Shown piece by piece: positions 1 to 8,322 of a stretch of DNA of 29,384 nt. This DNA is from Sphaerochaeta sp. UBA5849 (GTDB lineage: Bacteria; Spirochaetota; Spirochaetia; Sphaerochaetales; Sphaerochaetaceae), in assembly GCA_002432715.1 (NCBI GenBank), contig DJGJ01000024.1, positions 1-29,384 of the forward strand. Reading direction: 5' to 3'. The position numbers and the translations under genes were made by a program. The notes beneath the pieces were generated by a model. The model was not told where the DNA came from. It worked only from the letters and a program-made list of their open reading frames with translations, and did no database searches. The first letter of the stretch is position 1. The number at the start of each line of letters is the position of its first letter.

Positions 1-14
1 CGTAGTTCTACGGA

Positions 15-137
15 CTAACACAGCAGTGTTTCCAGCCTCCCCTGTGCATGGGCAATCTCATTGATGGAGGATAGCAAGGAATGTGCATCATAGGTAAAAT
101 GCGGCCAGTCCGGTTGTTGCCAAATATAGGTATCCAT
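15..137 (-). pseudogene. Fic-family protein N-terminal fragment (DUF4172 type), left copy
   Basis: The minus strand from the ATG at 137 reads MDTYIWQQPDWPHFTYD and then a SLL...AQGRLE stretch, ending at a TAG at 15-17 after 40 residues. The pattern (Y)IWQxPDWPxFxxD...LL...AQGRL is the hallmark of the DUF4172 domain that opens many Fic AMP-transferases of roughly 370 residues. The Fic catalytic domain with its HPFxxGNGR motif is absent, so the piece cannot be an active AMPylase. The break may be a frameshift, with more of the gene beyond the window edge. A second, similar fragment lies at 14718-14960, on the other side of the defence genes. Seen: the sequence and the stop. Known: the domain signature. 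Inferred: a relic of an anciently disrupted or duplicated fic gene. Confidence 0.6.
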
Positions 138-164
138 AGATGGATGTTACGTTGTATGCGTAGA
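87..164 (-). repeat. Direct repeat, left copy: Fic leader and first codons
   Basis: This 78-bp block covers part of the operator, the 5' leader and the first 17 codons of the left Fic fragment. It matches 14910-14986 at 70 of 78 positions, with seven substitutions and one single-base gap counted by hand. Beyond codon 17 the two copies stay similar in protein but diverge in DNA. The two blocks are in the same orientation and bracket about 14.7 kb that contains the whole defence operon. Confidence 0.8.
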
Positions 165-229
165 ATACGCAAGTTAATCTACGCAATAAAACTCATATCT
201 TGCGTAGATTAACCGCTCTAATCTACGCA
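157..229. promoter_or_regulatory. Array of TGCGTAGATTA inverted repeats (probable operator)
   Basis: The same word recurs in alternating orientation. TGCGTA/TACGCA form a palindrome with a 3-nt centre at 157-171. TTAATCTACGCA lies at 174-185, TGCGTAGATTAA at 201-212 and TAATCTACGCA at 219-229. The array sits directly upstream of the left Fic fragment and just after the end of the HARE-HTH gene. Repeated dyads of this kind usually bind a dimeric repressor, here perhaps the Fic protein's own regulator (inference). The 201-229 hairpin is followed on the plus strand by a T-run at 234-241, so it might also act as a terminator for plus-strand transcription, although no plus-strand gene precedes it. 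Confidence 0.6.
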
Positions 230-245
230 AACCTTTTTTTTCGGG

Positions 246-689
246 CTATCGGACCAAATCTGCGAGCTGTTCCCCTATCTGGACGATGTCCAAGCCTTTG
301 GTGAATTGCAGACACGTCCCTGAAGGATGACGCACCTTCTGTACCCAGTGATGTGGAATGGAAGAGAGCCCGTACTTGGTTCCCAGGATTGCACCCGCCA
401 CCGCACATTTGGTGAATGAGTACACTTGAGTACCAATGACTTGCTGCGGGGCATCACTCTCTGTAGAGACAGCATTTAGTGCAAACTTACCTCGGGAAGC
501 TATCCTGAAAGCGGAACCATCCCCATGCTTCTTGATATCCATGTACAGGTTTGCAGCAACCGTTTGATCAGGAGTCTTCCCTTCGGTCTTCCACAACCCC
601 TGATCCAAAATCCTTTGGGCAATCTGTTGGGCATTCAAAGGTTCATTGGAAGCCTTCAGAACAATTTTCGCTGCGTCCTTTACCGTCAT
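246..689 (-). CDS. HARE-HTH domain protein with ADP-ribosylglycohydrolase-like tail
   Basis: A 147-residue protein. Residues 1-71 match the HARE-HTH (HB1/ASXL/restriction endonuclease) winged-helix domain: MTVKDAAKIVLK, then GLWKTEGKTPDQTVAANLYMD and FRIASRGKFAL. This fold occurs in restriction systems and is proposed to read DNA modification state. Residues 91-147 (AGAILGTKYGLSSIPHHW and a LADLV end) resemble the C-terminal helices of DraG/ADP-ribosylglycohydrolases, but the metal-binding GDTDT motif is missing. The start is supported by a GGAG/GAGGAG region just upstream. It is the last gene of the defence operon, 56 nt after the HNH gene, which suggests a sensor or accessory role. The HARE call is firm; the tail call is tentative and the tail alone is unlikely to be catalytic. 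Confidence 0.75.
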   Translation of the reverse strand: MTVKDAAKIVLKASNEPLNAQQIAQRILDQGLWKTEGKTPDQTVAANLYMDIKKHGDGSAFRIASRGKFALNAVSTESDAPQQVIGTQVYSFTKCAVAGAILGTKYGLSSIPHHWVQKVRHPSGTCLQFTKGLDIVQIGEQLADLVR

Positions 690-745
690 TTCATCTCCTC
701 TCCATCGATCAAAGGTACTTGAATATCAATCGTACCAAGCGTGCA

Positions 746-1480
746 TTACCGTATGAACACATGCTCTTGATGCCAATGCAGGAAGGGCAAATGTTCTTCT
801 CTAATCCATCGGAGCTCCATTCCTTGTTTAAGGCCAAGAACACTCAACGAAGATGACTCCATTCGCTTGGAGACTATCAGTGCTCCTTGGTCATCAAAGG
901 TGATGAAGCCTCTATCGAATAGTCGGTCGAATCGCGCTTCCAGCAAGAAACCGTTGAACACATTGAGCCTTTCCTCAGCGGAGGTACAATCCTTCCAAGG
1001 TTTGGCATGGCTGGCAAGCAATAACTCTGATTCTCCGATATTGGTCAGCGCACAACGACCTTCCCAATATGACAGCATATGATTGCGGTAGATATCCTGG
1101 CCTACTCGTTGCTCAACTTCTCGTCGAACTTCTGTCTCATCGATTGAGAGATTCTTGATCCTTGCATCGAATTCAAGCAATGGAGAGTTGGGCAGAGATC
1201 CAGCCAAGATTGAAGCGTCGCTCAGGATAGTACGCAGTACGTCAAGGTCGAGAATCGGATACGCAACAAGTTCACCGTTCTTTCTCCGCAGCTCATTACT
1301 CAACGCAGCTGAATTGAATGAAAGAACAAAGCCACCTCCAGCCACCAACTTCACGATACACGTGAAGCGATGGAGAGCCGAGGATAGTTGGATAGTATCG
1401 CTAGCAAGTACCAAGGGATCGACTTCCCAACCAGCGCTATAGGCAATTGGCTGGATAACACTGTACACATCTACTGCCAT
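746..1480 (-). CDS. HNH endonuclease
   Basis: A 244-residue protein whose C-terminal half is an HNH_2-type nuclease domain. It shows C143, then LLASHAKPW with H158, RLNVFNGFLL with N176, and FDRLFDRGFITF at about 184-195. This is the pattern of HNH nucleases found with restriction systems. The first 120 residues are not recognised and may bind DNA or a partner. The ATG at 1480 overlaps the 3' end of the methyltransferase gene by 10 nt, which points to translational coupling and a shared function. In the operon it occupies the place where DISARM loci often carry a PLD-type nuclease. A role as the DNA-cutting effector is inferred from the domain and position. Confidence 0.8.
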   Translation of the reverse strand: MAVDVYSVIQPIAYSAGWEVDPLVLASDTIQLSSALHRFTCIVKLVAGGGFVLSFNSAALSNELRRKNGELVAYPILDLDVLRTILSDASILAGSLPNSPLLEFDARIKNLSIDETEVRREVEQRVGQDIYRNHMLSYWEGRCALTNIGESELLLASHAKPWKDCTSAEERLNVFNGFLLEARFDRLFDRGFITFDDQGALIVSKRMESSSLSVLGLKQGMELRWIREEHLPFLHWHQEHVFIR

Positions 1481-4400
1481 AATTCAGGCTGCCTCTCTTG
1501 CCTATCCCAGGCCTCCAGCACCAAACGCATGGTTCTATATTCACCATACTCTCGAAGCTCTTTGTTCTTCAAACCGGGAAAGGTTTGTGATGGATAGTCT
1601 TTCCCCATCACAGATTCAGGATCAAGAATATACATCAGCTCCTTTCGATTGAGCCCATATAAGCGAGCATAAAGAGCATCAAGTTCAGCACGATTAATAA
1701 ATCTCCCTTCAAAGTCCCAATTTTGCAATTCGATTTGCATAGAAGAGGCTATTAGCCTTGAGACTCCTATCAAGGAATCAACATGTGAATTAACATATTC
1801 TACTAGCAAATCTTTCACAGTCATAGAATCAATAGTTGGTAATTGCTTTATATAGTATAGACTTAAGTTTGTTCCCCCCACTTTTTGTCTCGCACAATAA
1901 TCAAAAACTATACTTGAGATATTTGCAAGAAACAATTTTGATCTCTTATCCAGCAGAACAAGATTAATCGAATGACCTACTGCACTTCTAGGAAAGATTG
2001 ATGATATAACTGTTCTTTCATTGGTAGTGTTTGTAATATTCCTCCATCCCATCAACCACTTCGGGCTCCTCTGATCCATCACCTGATCCATCTTCTTCAT
2101 CAGGTTATCAGCGGTTGCCAGTTGATTGAGCTCCTCATCTTCACATGCAGCCAAAGCCATTCTCAGTTGGTGTTCTTCACCTGCATACCAAGCCTTCCTC
2201 ACAGAATCAGGAACATCGGCAATACGAATCAGGACTTCTTTCTTAGGGACCCAATACCTTGGAGTCACTTCAAAATCTGGGTTCATTTTCTCTTCAATGG
2301 TTACATCCCTGACCGTCCCATCAGGCTCATACGTTGCCCATCGGTGATCATACTGATGCAACATCTTGGCTTCATACAGCGGATAGCTATCAGCCTCTGG
2401 AGAATCCAGGAAGAGGGAGGAGTCGTTCGACATATGAAACATCGTTGAGAACTGCACACCCCAAGGATTACCTTCTTCTCCCTTTGACTCATCAATCAAG
2501 ACAGGCACTTTTCTGTAGATCTTCTTCGCAAGCTCAGCATCCATCTTGCTTCTGAAGATGGGAAGTGTGTGAGTATTGGGGTTTATCAGATTGAAGTCTT
2601 CAGCGGTCAACTCAAAGTGACGCCTATCATCTTCCAGCTCTTGGATAGAATGTAGGAAACAAGCAAAATCAGCTGAATGAGAAAAACCCAGTGTAAGTAG
2701 ACTGAATTTTTGCCTACTATCAACAGCAGGGAATACCTTATCACGGTTTTCAATATCATACAAAGAAATGAGCTGGGAATCCTCTACAAACGATCCAAAC
2801 AACCTCTTGGTTGAATCATCTGTTGCTATCCCTGTTGGAACTATGATACCCACCCTACCCTTGTTCTTCTCTCGTAGTTTACTTACCAGTTCAGCAAAGA
2901 GTGCATAGAGATTGGTGTCACCTATGCCTGAAAGTGGGTACTGTCCATATTGTTCTTCCTTGACATGGATGAAATTGCTCAAGGCCTCCGCCTGATGCTC
3001 TTCTGCAAGGAAGTCTTGGTAGAGCATCTTGTCCGCTTCTGATCCGGTAGCAAGTTTATCAATCAAAGCCTTTCTTTTTGCTGCATTCTGAGCTTTGGCA
3101 ATCTCAGGGTTACGAGAAGCAAAGAACTCCTGTTCCTTGATGGTGATTTTCTCCCACGGAGGATTGCCCAACACCACATCAAATCCACCCTTTGCGAATA
3201 CCTGGGGGAAGGCAAACGACCAGTGAAGGACATTCGCTTTCTTGCAGGCTTTTCTTGCTTCTTTGATTGCTTCCTGGTCTGTCTCTGATGGCTGCTGCAG
3301 AATCTTATATCGATAGAGAGTCTGGGAAGTAGGAACTACCCTTCCTGGTCTCTTCTGCATCAGGAATGCACCAATATAGATGTCGGAAGCAACGTAATCA
3401 ATCTTGCTTTCTATCTGCTCTCTGTATTTGTAGTATTCCCGTGCTTTTTGCTCAACATCAGAAACACTCTCTTCAGGCATCGAATCAACCTGACCAAACA
3501 TATCCTCGTTCCTACCTGAAACTACGATATTGGTCTGCTCTGGAACCTCCAGCTCTTGCTTGTAACTCTTCAAACCAATGGCATTCTGCTTTGCCAGGTT
3601 TGCACAGTACTCCTTGTCATCACCGCTAAGCGGCTTGAAAGCATCCTTGGGAATACCTGTATCCAGGACAGTAAGATCAAACACACCAAGCAAGGAGTTA
3701 CCGCACAGAAGATGCCGGTCAAGGAAGCTCAACGGCTTTCCTGGCTCATACCCTTCCAACCAGAGAGCCATCTTGGTCAACTCAACAGCCATCGGATTGA
3801 GGTCGACACCATAGATGCACCTGCTGATGACATCCCGTAGTGCCCGTCTGTACTCTGAGGGGGTAACCACCCCGTCATCATCACGGGCAACTGCAACATA
3901 CTCAGCAATCTTTCTTGCAGCTGCAAGGATGAAATGGCCACTGCCACAAGCTGGATCGATAACAGACAACGAGAGAAGTGCTTCAGCCTTATCCTGCACA
4001 TGCTCCTTGGCTGTTTTCTCCAGGACCGGAACCAAAGCTGTCTTTACCAACTGGTCAACCAGGAAACTCGGAGTATAATAGCTGCCGGTAGTCTTTCTGG
4101 CATTGCCTGCAGTTGATTCATCATCCTCAACACCAATGAATCTGAATACCCTCGCCGGCATATCCACAGCAGGGACCAATTCCAACAGGCTCTCATATAC
4201 AGAACCCAATTCCTCGGTTCCCATATTCTTGTAGTCGATGTAGCTGTATTGTCCTGATGCGTTGTTCGCCCATCTGAGGCTCTCCATCGCCTTCAGGAAT
4301 GTCGCATTATCGAGAGTCGCATTATCCAGGTCATCACACATACCGGAGGAGAACAAACCACCAAGAGCAGGCAATGCCAGACGGGGTTCACCCTTTGCCA

Positions 4401-5505
4401 AAGAAGTGAAGACAATCTTCTGAGCTGCCCAAAAATCGGTATAGTAATTGTAGGAACTCCTCCTATGAAGCATCACCTCACGAAGACGATCGAGACTGTA
4501 CCCTTTCTCATACAAGTCCCGTTCCCTAGTCAGGGAAGCATCAGGAGAGAACACCAAACGCAACCCATTTTCCGCCCTGCGTTCTTCCAAGGCAAATAAA
4601 AATAAGAACCGATAGACAAGTCGGAGCAGTTGGTGATAGAGATCCTCTGCTGTTAGCTGTCCATCGTTGAGTCTCTGCCGCAGCGCCTCATTCGCTTGGT
4701 TGGCAATGAAACCGGAACCAAGAAGTACTAGAGCTTTGGTTACCCCACCTCTTAGCCCATCACGGACACGCTCACCAGTGCTGATAGTTTCGTTTCTCCA
4801 CTCTTCCCAGATGGTCATTTCCTCTTGATTCTCAAAGTTATAGACCCGGGAAACATGCAGAATCTTCCAAAGAAGCGTGTATTCAGAGTAGTGATCATCC
4901 TCAAGCATCGAATGTAAGTCAAATTCCAGATACTGAGGACGAGCCATGGTCGGAGATGACCTGAGCAGACGGATCGTTGAACCATTCGATACTATGCCCC
5001 AGGAGCTCTTTCCCAGAGCATTCAGGTATTCCTGCGACATCTGGAAGAGCGAACGATTACGAACTTTTGCACCGCTGATCCCAAATCTGGAATCAGATAC
5101 ATCCAGCCCCATATCATAGGCAGCTACTGTTATGGGAATTCTCTCAAATGCAATCTTCTGGATTGGGTATCCATAATCACCTACCCGCTTCGACCTCACT
5201 CTCTGATACTCCGTCCACCCAAGACAGCTGGACATAAACTTCATGAAGAACGTGTCAGTAAGCTGGAATAGATCAGTATAGGAACTCTGGCGACGATTCT
5301 TGAAGTCTGCATGCAATGCTCGGGCGATCTGATAGGAACGGCCGATCTCCTCGATCATCCTCAATCCTGCTGGAATCTGATACTCGCTCTCCTTCTGATG
5401 GGAAGCTTCATTCTTTGCAATTTGTTCCAAAAGATCGGGCAACAGCAACGAACCCTCCAAGCGGATGGTCTGCCATGATATTCCGTGTGAATTACGCCTA
5501 GCCAT
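1471..5505 (-). CDS. Eco57I/PglX-like adenine-specific DNA methyltransferase (DrmMI-like)
   Basis: A 1344-residue protein of the large N6-adenine methyltransferase class found in type IIL/ISP restriction, BREX (PglX) and DISARM (DrmMI). The SAM-binding motif DPACGSGHF lies at about residue 518 and the catalytic NPPW motif at about 780. The N-terminal third (SWGIVSNGSTIRLLR and LFLFALEERR) is typical of these proteins. The C-terminal part ends in a target-recognition region with GGTNLSLYYIKQLP at about 1207. No PD-(D/E)XK nuclease motif was recognised by eye. The start at 5505 has a perfect TAAGGAG at 5512-5518, and its TAA is the stop codon of the SNF2 gene. The gene probably marks host DNA as self. 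Its stretch 1741-2040 is 33% GC against about 50% nearby. Confidence 0.85.
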   Translation of the reverse strand: MARRNSHGISWQTIRLEGSLLLPDLLEQIAKNEASHQKESEYQIPAGLRMIEEIGRSYQIARALHADFKNRRQSSYTDLFQLTDTFFMKFMSSCLGWTEYQRVRSKRVGDYGYPIQKIAFERIPITVAAYDMGLDVSDSRFGISGAKVRNRSLFQMSQEYLNALGKSSWGIVSNGSTIRLLRSSPTMARPQYLEFDLHSMLEDDHYSEYTLLWKILHVSRVYNFENQEEMTIWEEWRNETISTGERVRDGLRGGVTKALVLLGSGFIANQANEALRQRLNDGQLTAEDLYHQLLRLVYRFLFLFALEERRAENGLRLVFSPDASLTRERDLYEKGYSLDRLREVMLHRRSSYNYYTDFWAAQKIVFTSLAKGEPRLALPALGGLFSSGMCDDLDNATLDNATFLKAMESLRWANNASGQYSYIDYKNMGTEELGSVYESLLELVPAVDMPARVFRFIGVEDDESTAGNARKTTGSYYTPSFLVDQLVKTALVPVLEKTAKEHVQDKAEALLSLSVIDPACGSGHFILAAARKIAEYVAVARDDDGVVTPSEYRRALRDVISRCIYGVDLNPMAVELTKMALWLEGYEPGKPLSFLDRHLLCGNSLLGVFDLTVLDTGIPKDAFKPLSGDDKEYCANLAKQNAIGLKSYKQELEVPEQTNIVVSGRNEDMFGQVDSMPEESVSDVEQKAREYYKYREQIESKIDYVASDIYIGAFLMQKRPGRVVPTSQTLYRYKILQQPSETDQEAIKEARKACKKANVLHWSFAFPQVFAKGGFDVVLGNPPWEKITIKEQEFFASRNPEIAKAQNAAKRKALIDKLATGSEADKMLYQDFLAEEHQAEALSNFIHVKEEQYGQYPLSGIGDTNLYALFAELVSKLREKNKGRVGIIVPTGIATDDSTKRLFGSFVEDSQLISLYDIENRDKVFPAVDSRQKFSLLTLGFSHSADFACFLHSIQELEDDRRHFELTAEDFNLINPNTHTLPIFRSKMDAELAKKIYRKVPVLIDESKGEEGNPWGVQFSTMFHMSNDSSLFLDSPEADSYPLYEAKMLHQYDHRWATYEPDGTVRDVTIEEKMNPDFEVTPRYWVPKKEVLIRIADVPDSVRKAWYAGEEHQLRMALAACEDEELNQLATADNLMKKMDQVMDQRSPKWLMGWRNITNTTNERTVISSIFPRSAVGHSINLVLLDKRSKLFLANISSIVFDYCARQKVGGTNLSLYYIKQLPTIDSMTVKDLLVEYVNSHVDSLIGVSRLIASSMQIELQNWDFEGRFINRAELDALYARLYGLNRKELMYILDPESVMGKDYPSQTFPGLKNKELREYGEYRTMRLVLEAWDRQERQPELWQ

Positions 5506-5515
5506 CGAAAACTCC

Positions 5516-8311
5516 TTACAACGAATCAACAGACGGGAGCAGGACATACACTCCCATTAAATCAGCGGGGAAACAAGGACTGACGGTCACCGATCCCTTG
5601 GCACTGGCAGCAGAACGGACTCTCCGGTTCTGGTCCAACAACTTGTTTGCATGTTCCTTGCAAATTTGCTCGATCGAATCCTTCTGCGAACGGTAGAACG
5701 CAAGCGCCTGCAACACATTCCGCTCCTGTGCCCCTGCAGACAAGGTTCCTGCGGGTTTGCAGGAGAATAGCTTCAGAGCATCCTTCTCTGGTATCCATTT
5801 CGGATTCACCATCCCCCTGCTGCCGATGACGATCAACTCCTCAGCCATCAGATAGCGTGACTTATCATTGAGCTTGGTAGCAATCTGGTGCCTGACCCGC
5901 ACCAGGAACAGGGAATACGCCTGGTCAACCTCAGAAGTCTCGATGACGGCACACCGACCGCCGATCGGCTTGTCATTGCGATAATCAAGCGTGTTTTCCA
6001 CAATATAATCACTGAGAATCTCCACGATGGGATGACTTCTGTGGAGGAACTCAGCACCGATAGGCGCAGGATTTTTCATGGACAAACGTATGGGTCTCTC
6101 ATATGAGGCCTCGGCTAACCGATCTTTCAACTCGCTGGGAAGATGGGAAGGATCGAATTCGAACTCCTTCTCTGAAATAGGTTTCAAAGGATTGTTCAAC
6201 CGCTGAAGCAGCGTCTGCATCATCTCCTTGATCGTATCGGCAGATCCAAGCACTCCTTGCTCTTCTTCCCATTCGGGAATTACATCCTCAGGGTGCAAGG
6301 AACGCTGTGCAAAGATGGTCTTATTCTTCTTCGCATTCTCCCTGGCATCCTTCCAAGGACCTTCGAAAGCCTCGGTAGCTTGCTGGATCTCCCCGAAATC
6401 AAAGGATAGCTGCCCGCCTTCCTTCTTGAAGGACTTTTTCAGCAGTGCCGCCTGCACCAAGGCATTCCCAACTGCTTCACTATTCTCAGGAATCGGTACC
6501 ATGACTCCCAATTCCTGCTTGATGGCAGTCGCCTTTCTCAGGATTACGTTGATGATGAACCCATCAACCGGGTTATCCTCACAGTACATCATGGTACAGC
6601 GTACTTCCGGAAACTTCTGTCCGAATCGGTCTACGCGGCCCTCCCGTTGCTCATGCCGGGTTGGATTCCATGCAAGATCATAGTGAATCACCGCATTGAA
6701 GTACTCCTGAAGGTTTATGCCTTCAGAAAGGCAGTCTGTCGCCACCAGGATGCTCTTCTCAGCCTTTCCCAACAATGCAATTCGTTCCTGCCTTTCTTCG
6801 GCTGACAACTCACCGGTCACAATGTCGATTGTATACTTTGGAAACTTGCTTCGTAGATACTCGCCAACATATTTTGCAGTTGATATGTATCTGCAGAAAA
6901 TGACCGGACTGAAATTGTCCTTCAACAGAGACCCTTGCAAATGGCTGACCAACATTTCCAGTTTTGGATCGGTTTGATCCAGCAGGCTCTGAGCTTTCTT
7001 AAGCAACCGCTTCAATTCCTGCGTCTCATTGAAAAGCTGGGTAGGGGTGGTATCATCAACAGCGAAATCAACGGCTTCCTCATCAAGGATGTCAGCTCCT
7101 TCCAGTGAGAACTCGTCATCGGTGATGTTCTGGAGCCTGCTGGTCAGGACGCTGATAGCAGATGCCGGGCTGGATGCGACACACCTAAACAATGCAAGAA
7201 TGGCATACCAAATCATCTTGCCTGCAGGTGTCTGGTTTTTCTCATGCGTTTTTGCGAGTGTATAGCAATAGACTCTTACCTCTTCAAAGAATGTTCTCCA
7301 GGTATCGTTGAGATGGTAGGAAATCTCCTTGATCATTCTCTCCGGGAAAATGGAATCATCCTTCCACTCGATGATATCCATTCTTCTGCGCTGAACGAAT
7401 TGTGTTGCCAAATCCTCACGAAGCTGCTTGTCAACATTCTGATCTTGCCCAAGCTGCAGGTATTTCTCATCAAGCAACCCAAGCAAGTTGTGAAAGGCTT
7501 CATCATCGCCAGAGTGAGGCGTTGCTGTAAGCATGATCAAGGACCGTGACTTGTCACTGGCAAGCTTTTTCAACAGCTCATACCGTAGCTGCTGATTTGT
7601 TCCTTTACTCGTACAGGTATGCACCTCATCCACAACTATGCATTGGGGTGCAGTTGAAAGAAAATGCTCCCTATGAATGGGGTTTTTGATGTAATCCAAT
7701 GACACCACAAGCACAGGATACCGGTCAAACAATGATTGGCCTACCGGCAAGGTCTTTTCCAGAGACGAGACAGAGGAGGATGTCAGCGCTACTGCAGGAA
7801 AATTGAAACGTGTGTGAAGCTCTCCCACCCACTGGTCGACCAGGTGAGGCGGGCAGAGAACGGCAAATCGATCAATTTCAAACCGATCCCAGAGTTCTCG
7901 TACGATAAGACAAGCTTCAATGGTTTTTCCGATGCCGACGTCATCGGAGATCAACAGCCTCACCGGGTCCATCTTTAGTGCCATGAGAAGCGGCACCAAT
8001 TGGTAGGTCCTTGGTTCAACGGCGATATGACCGAACGATCTGAAAGGACCAGCGCCATTGCGAAGCTTGAGCATCAGGGCTTCACGGAACAGAGCACCGG
8101 AGCGCATATTGGAGAGCTGGGACGGTACCGGGTCATCGAAATAGGCTGCCCTTACAGGCTCCTGCTCAAGATCCGGGGCAATATAGACAACCTCATCACT
8201 GCCTCTCAACGGGCGGAGTACCAAAACCATATCATCACTGCCAGCCTGAACAACCCAGTCTCTTCCTCTTGCACGTACCAAGTTGCCTGGTGTAGTACGA
8301 AAATTACTCAT
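5516..8311 (-). CDS. SNF2-family DNA helicase/translocase (DrmD-like)
   Basis: A 931-residue superfamily 2 ATPase. Motif I is DDVGIGKT at about residue 124, motif II is DEVH near 227 and motif III is LTATPHSGDD near 260. The C-terminal helicase lobe has SEGINLQ and the arginine-finger motif EGRVDRFGQ near 560. The rest, to 931, is the extended C-terminal region usual for SNF2 helicases of defence loci. It probably translocates on DNA without necessarily unwinding it. The gene follows the DUF1998 helicase by 11 nt, has AAGGAA upstream of the ATG at 8311, and precedes the methyltransferase by 10 nt, all one operon. The pairing of an SNF2 helicase with an adenine methylase is the class 1 DISARM arrangement. 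The DrmD assignment is by analogy. Confidence 0.82.
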   Translation of the reverse strand: MSNFRTTPGNLVRARGRDWVVQAGSDDMVLVLRPLRGSDEVVYIAPDLEQEPVRAAYFDDPVPSQLSNMRSGALFREALMLKLRNGAGPFRSFGHIAVEPRTYQLVPLLMALKMDPVRLLISDDVGIGKTIEACLIVRELWDRFEIDRFAVLCPPHLVDQWVGELHTRFNFPAVALTSSSVSSLEKTLPVGQSLFDRYPVLVVSLDYIKNPIHREHFLSTAPQCIVVDEVHTCTSKGTNQQLRYELLKKLASDKSRSLIMLTATPHSGDDEAFHNLLGLLDEKYLQLGQDQNVDKQLREDLATQFVQRRRMDIIEWKDDSIFPERMIKEISYHLNDTWRTFFEEVRVYCYTLAKTHEKNQTPAGKMIWYAILALFRCVASSPASAISVLTSRLQNITDDEFSLEGADILDEEAVDFAVDDTTPTQLFNETQELKRLLKKAQSLLDQTDPKLEMLVSHLQGSLLKDNFSPVIFCRYISTAKYVGEYLRSKFPKYTIDIVTGELSAEERQERIALLGKAEKSILVATDCLSEGINLQEYFNAVIHYDLAWNPTRHEQREGRVDRFGQKFPEVRCTMMYCEDNPVDGFIINVILRKATAIKQELGVMVPIPENSEAVGNALVQAALLKKSFKKEGGQLSFDFGEIQQATEAFEGPWKDARENAKKNKTIFAQRSLHPEDVIPEWEEEQGVLGSADTIKEMMQTLLQRLNNPLKPISEKEFEFDPSHLPSELKDRLAEASYERPIRLSMKNPAPIGAEFLHRSHPIVEILSDYIVENTLDYRNDKPIGGRCAVIETSEVDQAYSLFLVRVRHQIATKLNDKSRYLMAEELIVIGSRGMVNPKWIPEKDALKLFSCKPAGTLSAGAQERNVLQALAFYRSQKDSIEQICKEHANKLLDQNRRVRSAASAKGSVTVSPCFPADLMGVYVLLPSVDSL

Positions 8312-8322
8312 TTCTCAATTCC

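Noticed and set aside
201..241. Hairpin plus T-run read as a rho-independent terminator on the plus strand
   Set aside because: No plus-strand gene precedes it, and its stem is the same word as the other operator repeats. An operator is the simpler reading.
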